Assembly (NCBI RefSeq): GCF_000449425.2
Contig: NZ_AVHW01000055.1
Location: 1-35,644 of the forward strand
DNA length: 35,644 bases
Direction: 5' to 3'
Source of the DNA: Clostridioides difficile CD160
GTDB taxonomy: Bacteria > Bacillota > Clostridia > Peptostreptococcales > Peptostreptococcaceae
The notes beneath the pieces were generated by a model. That model was not told the DNA's origin. It ran no database searches and was given only the letters and a program-made list of their open reading frames with translations. Shown here in pieces: positions 24,462-32,675 of this stretch; position 1 is the first letter of the stretch, and the number at the start of each line of letters is the position of its first letter. A program made the position numbers and the translations under genes.

Positions 24462-25142
24462 TTACTTAAGAAGAGTTTCATAATCTGATGTAAGAATTTG
24501 AATGATATATTGATTTACATCATCATCTGTGAAATCAATTTTCAAAGCCCTAAGATGATAAGTACACAAAGAAAATATAACATCTTCTAAATTATTTGTA
24601 AATTTTTCATCAAGCCAGTAAGTTATAACACCAAATATACTATGAGTAAGCAGTACTGAAGTTACATCAATATTATTGATATCAAAGGAATGAACTTCGT
24701 TTAAATGTTTCAATATATTTTTCAAATAAATATTTGTTTTATCTAATATATCCCAACGTTTCTTCTCAAACAATTCATTAACGCCAGTAGATTTTACAAA
24801 TAGTATCCTTGACAACTCCTTATTTCTTACATATGTCCAAATAGCACAAGTCATTGCTAAAGTGAATTTTTTAAAGGGACTATCATTTGTACCTATACAA
24901 ACATTAGAAGCCAATTTTAGACTCATATCCAAAATTTCTTCATATATTTGTTCTAATACATCTTCTTTATTATCGAAGTAAGAATAAAAAGAGCCTACAG
25001 ATACAGAGGCTTCATCAGTAATATTTTTTATAGAAGAATCAATATATCCTTTTTCAGAAAAGACTTTTACAGCTGCATCAAGTATAGCTTTTCTTTTTAA
25101 AAATTTTTTACTATCTGTTTTATCAGGAACAGTATTTTTCAT
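24462..25142 (-). CDS. TetR family transcriptional regulator
   Basis: 226 residues. The N-terminal DNA-binding domain (residues 15-65) reads KRKAILDAAVKVFSEKGYID, then ITDEASVSVGSFYSYFDNKE, a classic TetR helix-turn-helix. The C-terminal helical domain should bind a small ligand (fatty acyl-CoA, drug or similar). A near-perfect 24-bp palindrome lies 18-41 bases upstream of its start, as expected for autorepression. GGAGAA precedes the ATG. The hydrolase gene follows on the same strand, so the pair may form an inducible unit. Confidence 0.93.
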   Translation of the reverse strand: MKNTVPDKTDSKKFLKRKAILDAAVKVFSEKGYIDSSIKNITDEASVSVGSFYSYFDNKEDVLEQIYEEILDMSLKLASNVCIGTNDSPFKKFTLAMTCAIWTYVRNKELSRILFVKSTGVNELFEKKRWDILDKTNIYLKNILKHLNEVHSFDINNIDVTSVLLTHSIFGVITYWLDEKFTNNLEDVIFSLCTYHLRALKIDFTDDDVNQYIIQILTSDYETLLK

Positions 25143-25159
25143 AAAATTTCTCCAATCAT

Positions 25160-25183
25160 AATGAATTTGAATTCATATTCATT
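25160..25183. promoter_or_regulatory. TetR operator, 24-bp near-perfect palindrome
   Basis: AATGAAT (25160-25166) and ATTCATT (25177-25183) flank the centre TTGAATTCAT; 11 of 12 base pairs match. It sits just upstream of the TetR start codon, in the promoter or leader. Confidence 0.75.
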
Positions 25184-25631
25184 ATATAAATATTACTATA
25201 AAATGTCAATATATTTATAAGAATACATGTACATGAATAGATAATATTAATTGGTATCTGATAGCTATTAGCTCCTTGTTTTAAGAGTCTATCCAGAAAT
25301 TCCAATCAAAGTTGAATATTTTTACTAAATTAGGGAAAACACTAGAACCAGTTTTTAAATCATTATGTGAATGGAGTACTCAATATTTATATAAATTAAA
25401 AAAGAATGGTAATAAACAGTTAAAAGGGCATGTATCAAAATGAAAGTTTAAATTATCTACTTTTTATATAAAACATAAAAGGAGTTGTGTTGAGAAAAGA
25501 GGATTGACATTAAGGAATGTTTAAAAATAGAAGAAAAAAATTTTGATAGTTTAAATAAATATTCAACTGACACATGGCTGACATTTAATTCTTAAAAATA
25601 AAATATACTAACTTCCTTAAATAAGAATTAC
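25184..25631. other. Gene-poor region with an unidentified coding relic
   Basis: A start-less frame from 25285 to TGA at 25441 reads ESIQKFQSKLNIFTKLGKTL and on to LCEWSTQYLYKLKKNGNK. It looks protein-like but was not recognised, and a TAA lies directly upstream at 25282. Further in-frame residues after 25443 (KFKLSTFYIKHKRSC) suggest the frame once continued. Probably a fragment of a lost gene. Confidence 0.4.
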
Positions 25632-25660
25632 TTGATTTAGCTAATAATAAAGAATATAGT
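25632..25660 (+). promoter_or_regulatory. Predicted promoter of the MerR gene
   Basis: TTGATT (25632-25637), 17-base spacer, TATAGT (25655-25660). The -10 overlaps the dyad at 25654-25670, which would let the MerR protein repress its own gene. Confidence 0.5.
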
Positions 25661-25670
25661 AACTATATAG
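25644..25670. promoter_or_regulatory. MerR-type operator shared with the MATE promoter
   Basis: ATAATA, four bases, then ATATAGTAACTATATAG. The 17-mer is identical to 11675-11691 and the ATAATA box lies at the same distance as in the MATE promoter. It is 30 bases before the MerR start codon. Confidence 0.7.
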
Positions 25671-25699
25671 AAAACAAGAAAATAAGGAGTGTGTAGCCC

Positions 25700-26518
25700 T
25701 TGGAAAAACAGTATTTTACCACAGGTGAATTTGCAAAGTTGTGTGGAATATCTAAACAGACATTAATTTTTTATGATAAAATAGGAGTTTTTTCTCCAGA
25801 ATATAAAGATAAAAATAATTATAGATATTATTCAGTCTATCAATATGATACATTGGATATATTACAATCACTAAGAGAAATAGGAATGAGTCTAGAAGAA
25901 ATAAAAGCGTATATACAAAATAGAAGCCCCCAACTTTGTGTAAAAATGCTTAGAGAAGAAGAAAAAAAGATAAGAGAAAAAATAAAAAAATTAAGAAAGA
26001 TAAGTTCTAAAATGCAAAATAGAATAAATACAACAGTTGAAGGAATTTCTAAAATGAATAATGAAGAAATTTATATATCAAAAAGGTTTGAGGAATACTT
26101 AGTCTTATCAAGCGACTTGAGTAGTATGAGTAATGGTGATTTTATGATGGAATTAATAGATTTTACTAATTACTGTAAATTAAAAAATTTGTATCAAGGA
26201 TATGAGTTAGGAGTAATAGTAAGTAATGATAATATAAAAAATGAAGACTATTTGAGCATATCAAGTTTTTATTTAAAAATAGATAAAAAAATAAAAGACA
26301 AAAAGTTATATATAAAGCCAGAGGGAATGTATGCGTGTATAAAGCATATTGGAAAATATGAGGATTCATATAAATCTTATGAAAAATTGAAAAAGTATAT
26401 ATATGAGAACGGATATGAAATTGTCGGAAATTCATATGAGGAGAGTATACTTGACTTCTTTTGTGAAAGTAATGAAGATAATTATATGACCGAGATTTCA
26501 ATCCAAATATCTAAGTAA
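25700..26518 (+). CDS. MerR family regulator with GyrI-like effector domain (BmrR type)
   Basis: 272 residues from TTG 25700 with AAGGAG upstream. N-terminal winged helix: YFTTGEFAKLCGISKQTLIF, then YYSVYQYDTLDILQSLREIG (residues 4-75). A charged dimerisation helix follows (LREEEKKIREKIKKLRKISS). The C-terminal ~150 residues resemble the GyrI/BmrR effector-binding fold (EGMYACIKHIGKYEDSYKSY). BmrR/BltR-like proteins sense cationic drugs and activate efflux pump genes by twisting 19-bp spacers. The dyad in front of this gene is identical to that within the 19-bp spacer of the MATE promoter at 11.7 kb, so control of that exporter is predicted. This is inference. Confidence 0.92.
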   Translation: MEKQYFTTGEFAKLCGISKQTLIFYDKIGVFSPEYKDKNNYRYYSVYQYDTLDILQSLREIGMSLEEIKAYIQNRSPQLCVKMLREEEKKIREKIKKLRKISSKMQNRINTTVEGISKMNNEEIYISKRFEEYLVLSSDLSSMSNGDFMMELIDFTNYCKLKNLYQGYELGVIVSNDNIKNEDYLSISSFYLKIDKKIKDKKLYIKPEGMYACIKHIGKYEDSYKSYEKLKKYIYENGYEIVGNSYEESILDFFCESNEDNYMTEISIQISK

Positions 26519-26526
26519 AAATTAAA

Positions 26527-26581
26527 ATAGAGATATATTCAAATATTAAGTAATTATACCTATCACTGAGTATATCTCTAT
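26527..26581. terminator. Hairpin between the MerR gene and feoB
   Basis: ATAGAGATATA (26527-26537) pairs with TATATCTCTAT (26571-26581), then GTTTTAT. It can serve the MerR gene and perhaps the convergent feoB. Confidence 0.65.
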
Positions 26582-26650
26582 GTTTTATAATAATATCTAT
26601 AAAGTTTTAAATAGTATTTAAAAAACACCTTTAATACTAACTAATGCTAA

Positions 26651-28771
26651 TTATATGAACAAATTGTAAATTGTAGTTGTTAAAAAACAAACAACAAAAG
26701 CAAGTACAGTAGGCATTAAAAATCCTAAGGCAGTCCATTTTAAACTTCCAGTTTCTCTTTTTATTGTTAAAAGCGTTGTTGCACAAGGCCAGTGCAATAA
26801 ACTGAATAGCATAACATTTAAAGCTGTCAAATAAGTCCAGCCATGTTCTCTAAGAACTTGACCTAAAGCACTAAAGCTATCTAATTCTATCATAGAACCA
26901 GTTGCCAAGTAAGCCATAAGAAGTATAGGTATAACTATCTCATTTGCTGGAAATCCAAGAATAAAAGCCATCAATATAAAACCATCAAGACCAATTGCTT
27001 TAGCTAAAGGGTCTAAAAAGTTTGCAACATGTGATAGTACGCTTAAATCTCCTATATAGATATTTGCAAATATCCAAGTTATGACACCAGCAGGTATGGC
27101 TACTACTACAGCTCTTCCCAAAACAAATATTGTTCTATCTATTATGGAAGTATATAAAGTTCTTCCTATTTGAGGAACTCTATAAGGAGGAAGTTCTAAT
27201 GTAAATGTAGATGGAACTCCTTTTAATAACGTCTTAGAAAGAGTATAAGAAACCAATAATGTTATTACAACACCTAAAATTATCAATAAAGTTATACAAA
27301 ATGCAGTTGCTATACTTGATACAAAAGAGCTAGTTATAACTGAGCTAAAAAATATTGTAGATATAGCTATCAGAGTGGGAAAACGACCATTACAAGGTAC
27401 AAAGTTATTTGTAAGTATAGCTATTAGTCTTTCCCTTGGAGAATCAATTATTCTACAACCAATAACTCCAGCTGCGTTACATCCAAATCCCATACACATA
27501 GTTAAACATTGTTTGCCATGTGCACAAGCTTTTTTAAATAAGTGGTCTAAGTTAAACGCAACTCTTGGCAAATATCCAAAATCCTCAAGTAAGGTAAATA
27601 GTGGAAAAAATATTGCCATAGGAGGTAGCATTACAGAAATTACCCACGCTAAAGTTCTATATAATCCTAAAACCAACATATCATTTAACCATGATGGACA
27701 GTTGATACTATTCAATACACTTGAAATACTTGGCTCAAATCCAAGTAGCAAATTAGACAGTAAAGAGGATGGATAGTTAGCACCTTCTATAGTAATCCAC
27801 AATATAGTACCTAGTAACAAGAGCATTATTGGAAGCCCAAATATTTTGGATGTTAATATTTTATCTACTTTTTCTTCTCTATCAGTTGATTTTTTAGGAA
27901 CGTTAGAAGAACATTCATCACTTAGTTTCTTAGCATAATCATAGTTGATTTTAGTAAATTTATCTCTAATTTTCTGCTTATTTATATCATTTGGGATTTT
28001 TTTCTTCACTTCATTAATAGCATCTATTGAATCTTTATCTATATAATTGCTCATGGATTCAAAGATACTTTCGTCGCCATCAATAAGTCTGAGACCTAAC
28101 CATCTAGAATTTATATTTGGCATGATATTATCTAATTCTGGTTGAATTGATTTTACCATATCTTCTATATCTTCACTATATTTTACAGGTTTATTATTGA
28201 ACTTGTATTTATCAAAAGATACATCATTTAAAGTATCTAATAATTCATCCATACCAGAACCACTTCTTGCAGCAGTTAAAATAACTGGAATACCAAGAGA
28301 ATCTTCTAGAAGTTTTGTATTAATAGTAATTCCTTTTTTCCTAGCTTCATCTATTAAATTTATACATAAAATAACTTTATCTGTAAGTTCCATCACTTGA
28401 AATACCAAGTTTAAATTTCTCTCAAGACATGTAGCGTCACATACTACTATTACTGCATCTGGATTACCAAAACATATAAAATCGCGAGCCACAATTTCTT
28501 CCTGTGATAAGGCAAATAGAGAATATGTCCCTGGTAAATCTATCAATGCATATTCAGCATTCTTATATTTAAAATTACCACGAGCTGTAGCTACAGTTTT
28601 TCCTGGCCAATTTCCAGTATGCTGTCTAAGCCCTGTAAGATGGTTAAATACAGTACTTTTACCTGTATTTGGATTACCAGCCAATGCAATTACAAACTGG
28701 TCCTCTTTATTGTCTATATCAAACATGTCTTTTAAAGAACTCATTTTAGTTGAGTTATGTGTCAACCCCAT
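26651..28771 (-). CDS. feoB: Ferrous iron transporter FeoB
   Basis: Imports Fe(II) through the membrane; important for anaerobes. 706 residues. The N-terminal G domain has G1 GNPNTGKST (32-40), G3 DLPG (78-81) and G4 NLID (138-141), followed by a helical GDI-like region. The C-terminal half has two gate repeats with MLPPMAIFFPLFTLLEDFGY, GFGCNAAGVIGCRIIDSPRE and LGFPANEIVIPILLMAYLA, and about nine membrane segments. It starts 25 bases behind feoA; no feoC follows. The promoter lies upstream of feoA. C. difficile has more than one feoB, so a numbered symbol is not given. Confidence 0.97.
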   Translation of the reverse strand: MGLTHNSTKMSSLKDMFDIDNKEDQFVIALAGNPNTGKSTVFNHLTGLRQHTGNWPGKTVATARGNFKYKNAEYALIDLPGTYSLFALSQEEIVARDFICFGNPDAVIVVCDATCLERNLNLVFQVMELTDKVILCINLIDEARKKGITINTKLLEDSLGIPVILTAARSGSGMDELLDTLNDVSFDKYKFNNKPVKYSEDIEDMVKSIQPELDNIMPNINSRWLGLRLIDGDESIFESMSNYIDKDSIDAINEVKKKIPNDINKQKIRDKFTKINYDYAKKLSDECSSNVPKKSTDREEKVDKILTSKIFGLPIMLLLLGTILWITIEGANYPSSLLSNLLLGFEPSISSVLNSINCPSWLNDMLVLGLYRTLAWVISVMLPPMAIFFPLFTLLEDFGYLPRVAFNLDHLFKKACAHGKQCLTMCMGFGCNAAGVIGCRIIDSPRERLIAILTNNFVPCNGRFPTLIAISTIFFSSVITSSFVSSIATAFCITLLIILGVVITLLVSYTLSKTLLKGVPSTFTLELPPYRVPQIGRTLYTSIIDRTIFVLGRAVVVAIPAGVITWIFANIYIGDLSVLSHVANFLDPLAKAIGLDGFILMAFILGFPANEIVIPILLMAYLATGSMIELDSFSALGQVLREHGWTYLTALNVMLFSLLHWPCATTLLTIKRETGSLKWTALGFLMPTVLAFVVCFLTTTIYNLFI

Positions 28772-28796
28772 ATTAATATCCTCCTACTAGAAAATT

Positions 28797-29024
28797 TTAA
28801 ATGTCAGAAACTAATATTAAGCTACTTTCTTCTTGTCGTAGAGCTATCTTACTACCTCTGATTTTGTAGACAGTTAAATTATTTTTTGGACCTTTTCTAA
28901 CTACATCTATAACAGCTCCTCTAGTAAGACCAAGCGCTAACATTCTTTCTCTTAAATTACCACTAGATAATATATCTTCAACTTTAACAGTTTTTTTCAC
29001 TTGAATATCGTTAAGGTTTTTCAT
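28797..29024 (-). CDS. feoA: Ferrous iron transport accessory protein FeoA
   Basis: 75 residues from the ATG at 29024 with GGAGGTG upstream; an ATG at 29042 overlaps that site. A small SH3-like domain: VEDILSSGNLRERMLALGLT, RGAVIDVVRKGPKNNLTVYK and IRGSKIALRQEESSLILV. FeoA works with the G domain of FeoB in the cytoplasm. First gene of the feoAB operon. Confidence 0.96.
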   Translation of the reverse strand: MKNLNDIQVKKTVKVEDILSSGNLRERMLALGLTRGAVIDVVRKGPKNNLTVYKIRGSKIALRQEESSLILVSDI

Positions 29025-29082
29025 AGTAGCACCTCCATGCATGAAATTTAGCCTGAGCTAATCTTCTTATTCTAAACTATGC

Positions 29083-29111
29083 ATTATATTATTACCTTGT
29101 TACTTTCACAA
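29083..29111 (-). promoter_or_regulatory. Predicted feoAB promoter
   Basis: Minus strand: TTGTGA (29111-29106), 17-base spacer, TATAAT (29088-29083). A clear Fur box (TGATAATnATTATCA-like) is not present; GGTAATAATATAATGC overlapping the -10 is at best a weak match. Confidence 0.65.
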
Positions 29112-29136
29112 AAAAAAGATAGGCAAGATGCCTATC
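29112..29136 (-). terminator. Strong terminator directly upstream of the feo promoter
   Basis: GATAGGC (29118-29124) and GCCTATC (29130-29136). Minus strand: stem followed by TTTTTTTT. The acetyltransferase gene already has its own terminator 100 bases upstream, so this one may end a separate short transcript. Confidence 0.85.
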
Positions 29137-29229
29137 ACAAAGTTGGGTATAATTCTTACTTTTGGGGAAAGTAGAATATAGAATAAAAATTAACATTTTG
29201 AATCTATATAATTATTGAATTTTGATAAT
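29137..29229 (-). ncRNA. Candidate small RNA or feo leader between two terminators
   Basis: This interval of about 90 bases, on the minus strand, is bounded by two strong intrinsic terminators. It has a TATATT box and a hairpin ACTTT-CCCCA-AAAGT, and no reading frame. A terminator without a gene in front of it is what a short non-coding RNA leaves. No clear -35 box was found, so this is speculative. Confidence 0.3.
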
Positions 29230-29259
29230 AAAAAAATCAGAAAGCAAAAAGCCTTCTGA
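29230..29259 (-). terminator. Terminator of the acetyltransferase gene
   Basis: TCAGAAAGC (29237-29245) pairs with GCCTTCTGA (29251-29259) with one mismatch; a T run follows on the minus strand. Confidence 0.85.
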
Positions 29260-29343
29260 CTCTATATAAGGTATTTTCAAATACCTAAATATCAATTCAA
29301 TATATTATTTATACTTAAATTATATATTAACAATATTAGCTTG

Positions 29344-29790
29344 TCAACACTGTAATCTCATTTTAATATGTTCAATTCCAGCTTCATCGTATACTTCTGA
29401 TATTTCTTTAAAACCACAAGACAAATAAAGATTTTTTATATAAGCCTGTGCTGATAAAGTTATATTGTTTTCATGTAAATTAATCTTTATGAAGTCTATA
29501 GCACAATCCATCATTTGTTTTGCTAACCCCTTTTTTCTATGAGTAGAAAGAACCAAAACTCTACCAATAGAAACATCATCATAAGAGCTATATTCTCTAG
29601 GAATTATCCTAGCATAAGCACAAATCAACCCATCCTCTTTTAAAAATATGTGATAAGAGTTTTTATCTATATCATCATAATCGTTTAACGAAAATATCCT
29701 TTGTTCACAAGCAAATACTTCGTATCTTGATTTTGCTATTTCATAAAATTCATCCAAACTTAAATCATTAAAGTGTTTAATTTTAAACAT
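29344..29790 (-). CDS. GNAT family N-acetyltransferase (ElaA-like)
   Basis: 148 residues. ElaA-like N-terminus FNDLSLDEFYEIAKSRYEVF, then CEQRI. The acetyl-CoA site is VSIGRVLVLSTHRKKGLAKQ (around 73-92), with the R-x-x-G-x-A pyrophosphate loop. The C-terminal strand is ITLSAQAYIKNLYLSCGF, then KEISEVYDEAGIEHIKM. AGGAGGT precedes the ATG. The substrate amine is unknown. Confidence 0.92.
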   Translation of the reverse strand: MFKIKHFNDLSLDEFYEIAKSRYEVFACEQRIFSLNDYDDIDKNSYHIFLKEDGLICAYARIIPREYSSYDDVSIGRVLVLSTHRKKGLAKQMMDCAIDFIKINLHENNITLSAQAYIKNLYLSCGFKEISEVYDEAGIEHIKMRLQC

Positions 29791-29962
29791 AGTAATTACC
29801 TCCTAGTGTCTTAAAAAACTGAATATTAAGATATATTATATCATTTCTAATATAAATACTTTCATTAAAATTTATATTTATTAAAAATATTTTAAAAAAG
29901 TGATATACTATATTAAAAATAAAATTTTAGTTAGAAAATTTATGATTTATGGAGGATTTATT

Positions 29963-30931
29963 TTGAATACTACTAAAAAATTAACTGAAGCTGCTTTATT
30001 GTCATCTTTATTCATAGTAGTGACAATTATAGCTGTGGGGACTGGATTTGGATATGCTATTTATTTAGATTTTATAGTACCAATATTTTTTTGTATAATA
30101 TGCTTAAAATGTGATTTAAAGTATACTATTTTATCTGGAATTACTTCACTTTTAATAATTTCTCTAGTACTTGGAAATCTAGGAACTGCTATTTGGGCAA
30201 GTCAGAGTGTATTACTTGGTATAATGTGTGGTTATCTTATAAATAAACCTACAATGGTGATGGATGATTTAGTATATGGTTCAATATTTGGAATAATTAT
30301 AATGGTTTTTATTGATATATATGCTTCAGCATTAATAGGTTACAGTTTTATGAAAGAATTTCAGGGATATAGTAAATTAATTTATTTTAATGGATATGCA
30401 AATCTTATTTATTATTTGATGATAGCACTGTTTCCATTTGGCATGGTTTTTTGTATATATTTTTTAAGCTTGATTTTGGGACATAAATTGCATATTTTAG
30501 GTTACAATTCTTTAAAAAAGTTTTTGATATTTAGGAACTTTAGAAGTCTAAATCAATTTTTATGTTGTTCAAAGAAAGTTTTTTATATATGTGTTTCTTA
30601 TTTAACTGTTTTTGAAATTGTAAAACTATTAAATATTAAAGTTGATTTTGTTTATTTAAAAACAATCTTAATATCAATTGCTTATTTATGTGTTTATTTT
30701 ATCATTAGGGATTCATGTATGTCACTGCAAAATTTTATAATATCTAAGTTTAGAAAGTTACTATATGCTAGAATTTCTTTTTTAATAATAATTTTATTGT
30801 TATTTTTTATGTTTAACGTGACGATTGTTGGTTTAATAATCATAAATGCATTTTTAAATAAGAAAATAAACATAAGATTGAGTCAGACTAACATTGTCAA
30901 TAAACAAATCAATATTTTAATTGAAAAATAA
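29963..30931 (+). CDS. DUF2232 (YybS-like) membrane protein
   Basis: 322 residues from TTG 29963, with GGAGG seven bases upstream; earlier in-frame starts have no ribosome site. Eight or so hydrophobic segments. The N-terminus TKKLTEAALLSSLFIVVTII, the tract LDFIVPIFFCIICLKCDLKY and WASQSVLLGIMCGYLI fit the DUF2232/YybS family, which also resembles the membrane S-components of ECF transporters. Function unknown. Many Phe/Ile/Lys residues and low GC. It stands alone before the tyrS T-box region. Confidence 0.8.
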   Translation: MNTTKKLTEAALLSSLFIVVTIIAVGTGFGYAIYLDFIVPIFFCIICLKCDLKYTILSGITSLLIISLVLGNLGTAIWASQSVLLGIMCGYLINKPTMVMDDLVYGSIFGIIIMVFIDIYASALIGYSFMKEFQGYSKLIYFNGYANLIYYLMIALFPFGMVFCIYFLSLILGHKLHILGYNSLKKFLIFRNFRSLNQFLCCSKKVFYICVSYLTVFEIVKLLNIKVDFVYLKTILISIAYLCVYFIIRDSCMSLQNFIISKFRKLLYARISFLIIILLLFFMFNVTIVGLIIINAFLNKKINIRLSQTNIVNKQINILIEK

Positions 30932-31002
30932 CTTTACATATTGGTAAAAAATATAAAAAGATAGTATAATGTAAAAAAACATGTATATAATAATAAAAAA
31001 GG

Positions 31003-31031
31003 TTGACAAAATACAAAAATAATAATATATT
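31003..31031 (+). promoter_or_regulatory. Promoter of the tyrS T-box transcript
   Basis: TTGACA (31003-31008), 17-base spacer, TATATT (31026-31031). Confidence 0.8.
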
Positions 31032-31082
31032 ATGAGTAAGTTAAGAAAAATTTCTTGTAATTGATGAAATAATCTGAATATA

Positions 31083-31355
31083 TAAATGCTATGAAGAGAA
31101 GAAGTAGAGCTAGATTTTATTTAACAGAGAGTTCCAGCTTGGTGAAATGGAATAAATTAATTTAGTTTGAATACATCTCAGAGCACTATCTCTGAAAGAT
31201 AACAACCATTAAGAGATGTCGGAGTAGTACACGTTATAGTACACGGGTATATGTAATTATACTCTAAGAGATTAGTATCGTGAGATATTGATGAACTAAG
31301 GTGGTAACACGTAAGCAATGCTTTCGTCCTTTTAATAGGATGAAAGCTTTTTTTA
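31083..31355 (+). ncRNA. Tyrosyl T-box leader
   Basis: The leader has the stem I start TGAAGAGAAGAAGTAG and a specifier loop with GAA-TAC-ATC, where the tyrosine codon UAC is at 31172-31174. The conserved T-box AAGGTGGTAACACG is at 31298-31311. It ends in a terminator: GCTTTCGTCCT (31320-31330) pairs with AGGATGAAAGC (31337-31347), then a T run. Uncharged tRNA-Tyr should pair with the specifier and T-box to form the antiterminator and allow tyrS expression. It lies 52 bases before the gene. Confidence 0.95.
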
Positions 31356-31406
31356 TTATAAAAATAAAAATTAAAGATTATATAAATATTTTAGGAGGAA
31401 TGAAAA

Positions 31407-32615
31407 ATGAAATCGATAGACGAGCAAATACGAATAATTATGAAAGGTGTAGATGATTTAATAGATGAAAAAGAGTTAAGAGAAAAACTTATTAAATCAG
31501 AAAAAGAAGGAAAACCTATGATAGTAAAATTGGGTCTAGACCCAAGTGCTCCAGATATACATTTAGGGCATACAGTAGTTCTTAGAAAAATGAAGCAACT
31601 ACAAGATTTAGGTCATCAAATAGTAATAATAATTGGAGATTTTACAGGGAAAATTGGAGACCCAACTGGAAAATCTAAAGCAAGAAAAGCTTTAACAACA
31701 GAACAAGTTCTTGAGAATGCAAAAACTTATGAAGAACAAATTTTCAAAGTTTTAGATAAAGAAAAAACTATTGTAAGATTCAATAGTGAGTGGTTAGCTA
31801 AATTAAATTTTGAAGATGTAATAAAACTAGCAGCAACTATTACTGTTGCAAGAATGTTAGAAAGAGAAGATTTTAAGAAAAGATATGAAGGGCAAATGCC
31901 AATATCAGTACATGAATTCTTCTACCCATTAATGCAAGCATATGATTCTATAGCATTAGAAGCTGATATAGAGCTTGGTGGAACTGACCAAAGATTCAAC
32001 TTATTAATGGGAAGATCACTACAAAGAGAATTTGGTATGGAGTCTCAAATAGTAATAATGATGCCTTTAATAGAGGGATTAGATGGAAAAGAAAAAATGA
32101 GTAAGAGCTTAGGCAACTATATTGGAATAGATGAAGAAGCAGGAATAATGTACCAAAAATCTATGGAAATTCCTGATGAGCTTATAATTAAATACTATAA
32201 TTTAGTAACTGATGTTCATCCTGACGAAGTTAATAAAATAGAATCTCAGTTAAAAGATGGTTCAGTAAATCCAAGAGATATAAAGATGAATTTAGCAAGA
32301 GAAATAGTAACATTATACCATGGAGAAGAATCTGCTAAAGAAGCTGAAGAAAGATTTAAATCTGTATTCCAAAAAGGTCAAATACCTGAAGATATACAAA
32401 CAATTCAAGTTAAAGAAGATGAATTTGATTTAATTGAAGTATTAGTTGCTAATGAAATTGTTAAGAGTAAGAGTGAAGTTAGAAGATTAGCTTCTCAAGG
32501 TGGAGTAAAGGTAAATGGTGAAAAAGTAGAGGATTTAAGCGCTATTGTTAAAGAAAGTGAATTAGTTGTTCAAATAGGAAAGAAAAAGTTTGTAAAAATT
32601 GAACTAGTAAAATAG
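31407..32615 (+). CDS. tyrS: Tyrosyl-tRNA synthetase
   Basis: Class I aminoacyl-tRNA synthetase charging tRNA-Tyr. 402 residues. HIGH-type motif HLGH at 52-55, IIGDFTGKIGDPTGKS at 75-90, GGTDQRFNLLMGRSLQ at 191-206 and KMSKS at 230-234. The C-terminal ~60 residues form an S4 RNA-binding domain (VKSKSEVRRLASQGGVKVNG). AGGAGG precedes the ATG. Regulated by the T-box upstream, so it responds to tyrosine starvation. Confidence 0.97.
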   Translation: MKSIDEQIRIIMKGVDDLIDEKELREKLIKSEKEGKPMIVKLGLDPSAPDIHLGHTVVLRKMKQLQDLGHQIVIIIGDFTGKIGDPTGKSKARKALTTEQVLENAKTYEEQIFKVLDKEKTIVRFNSEWLAKLNFEDVIKLAATITVARMLEREDFKKRYEGQMPISVHEFFYPLMQAYDSIALEADIELGGTDQRFNLLMGRSLQREFGMESQIVIMMPLIEGLDGKEKMSKSLGNYIGIDEEAGIMYQKSMEIPDELIIKYYNLVTDVHPDEVNKIESQLKDGSVNPRDIKMNLAREIVTLYHGEESAKEAEERFKSVFQKGQIPEDIQTIQVKEDEFDLIEVLVANEIVKSKSEVRRLASQGGVKVNGEKVEDLSAIVKESELVVQIGKKKFVKIELVK

Positions 32616-32623
32616 ATTAAAAT

Positions 32624-32672
32624 AAAAGCAAGTTCATTGAGTATAAAAAATATAATCAATGAGCTTGCTTTT
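32624..32672. terminator. Bidirectional terminator between tyrS and pgdA
   Basis: AAAAGCAAGTTCATTGA (32624-32640) pairs with TCAATGAGCTTGCTTTT (32656-32672), with one mismatch, and is followed by TTTTATTATA. It ends four bases before the pgdA stop codon. Confidence 0.93.
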
Positions 32673-32675
32673 TTA

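Noticed and set aside
27375-27776. 133-codon open frame on the plus strand within feoB
   Set aside because: It lies fully inside feoB on the other strand, with no ribosome site or recognisable domain.
29025-29111. Fur box at the feoAB promoter
   Set aside because: Only a weak partial match overlaps the -10 box; not enough to call a site, although Fur control of feo genes is common.
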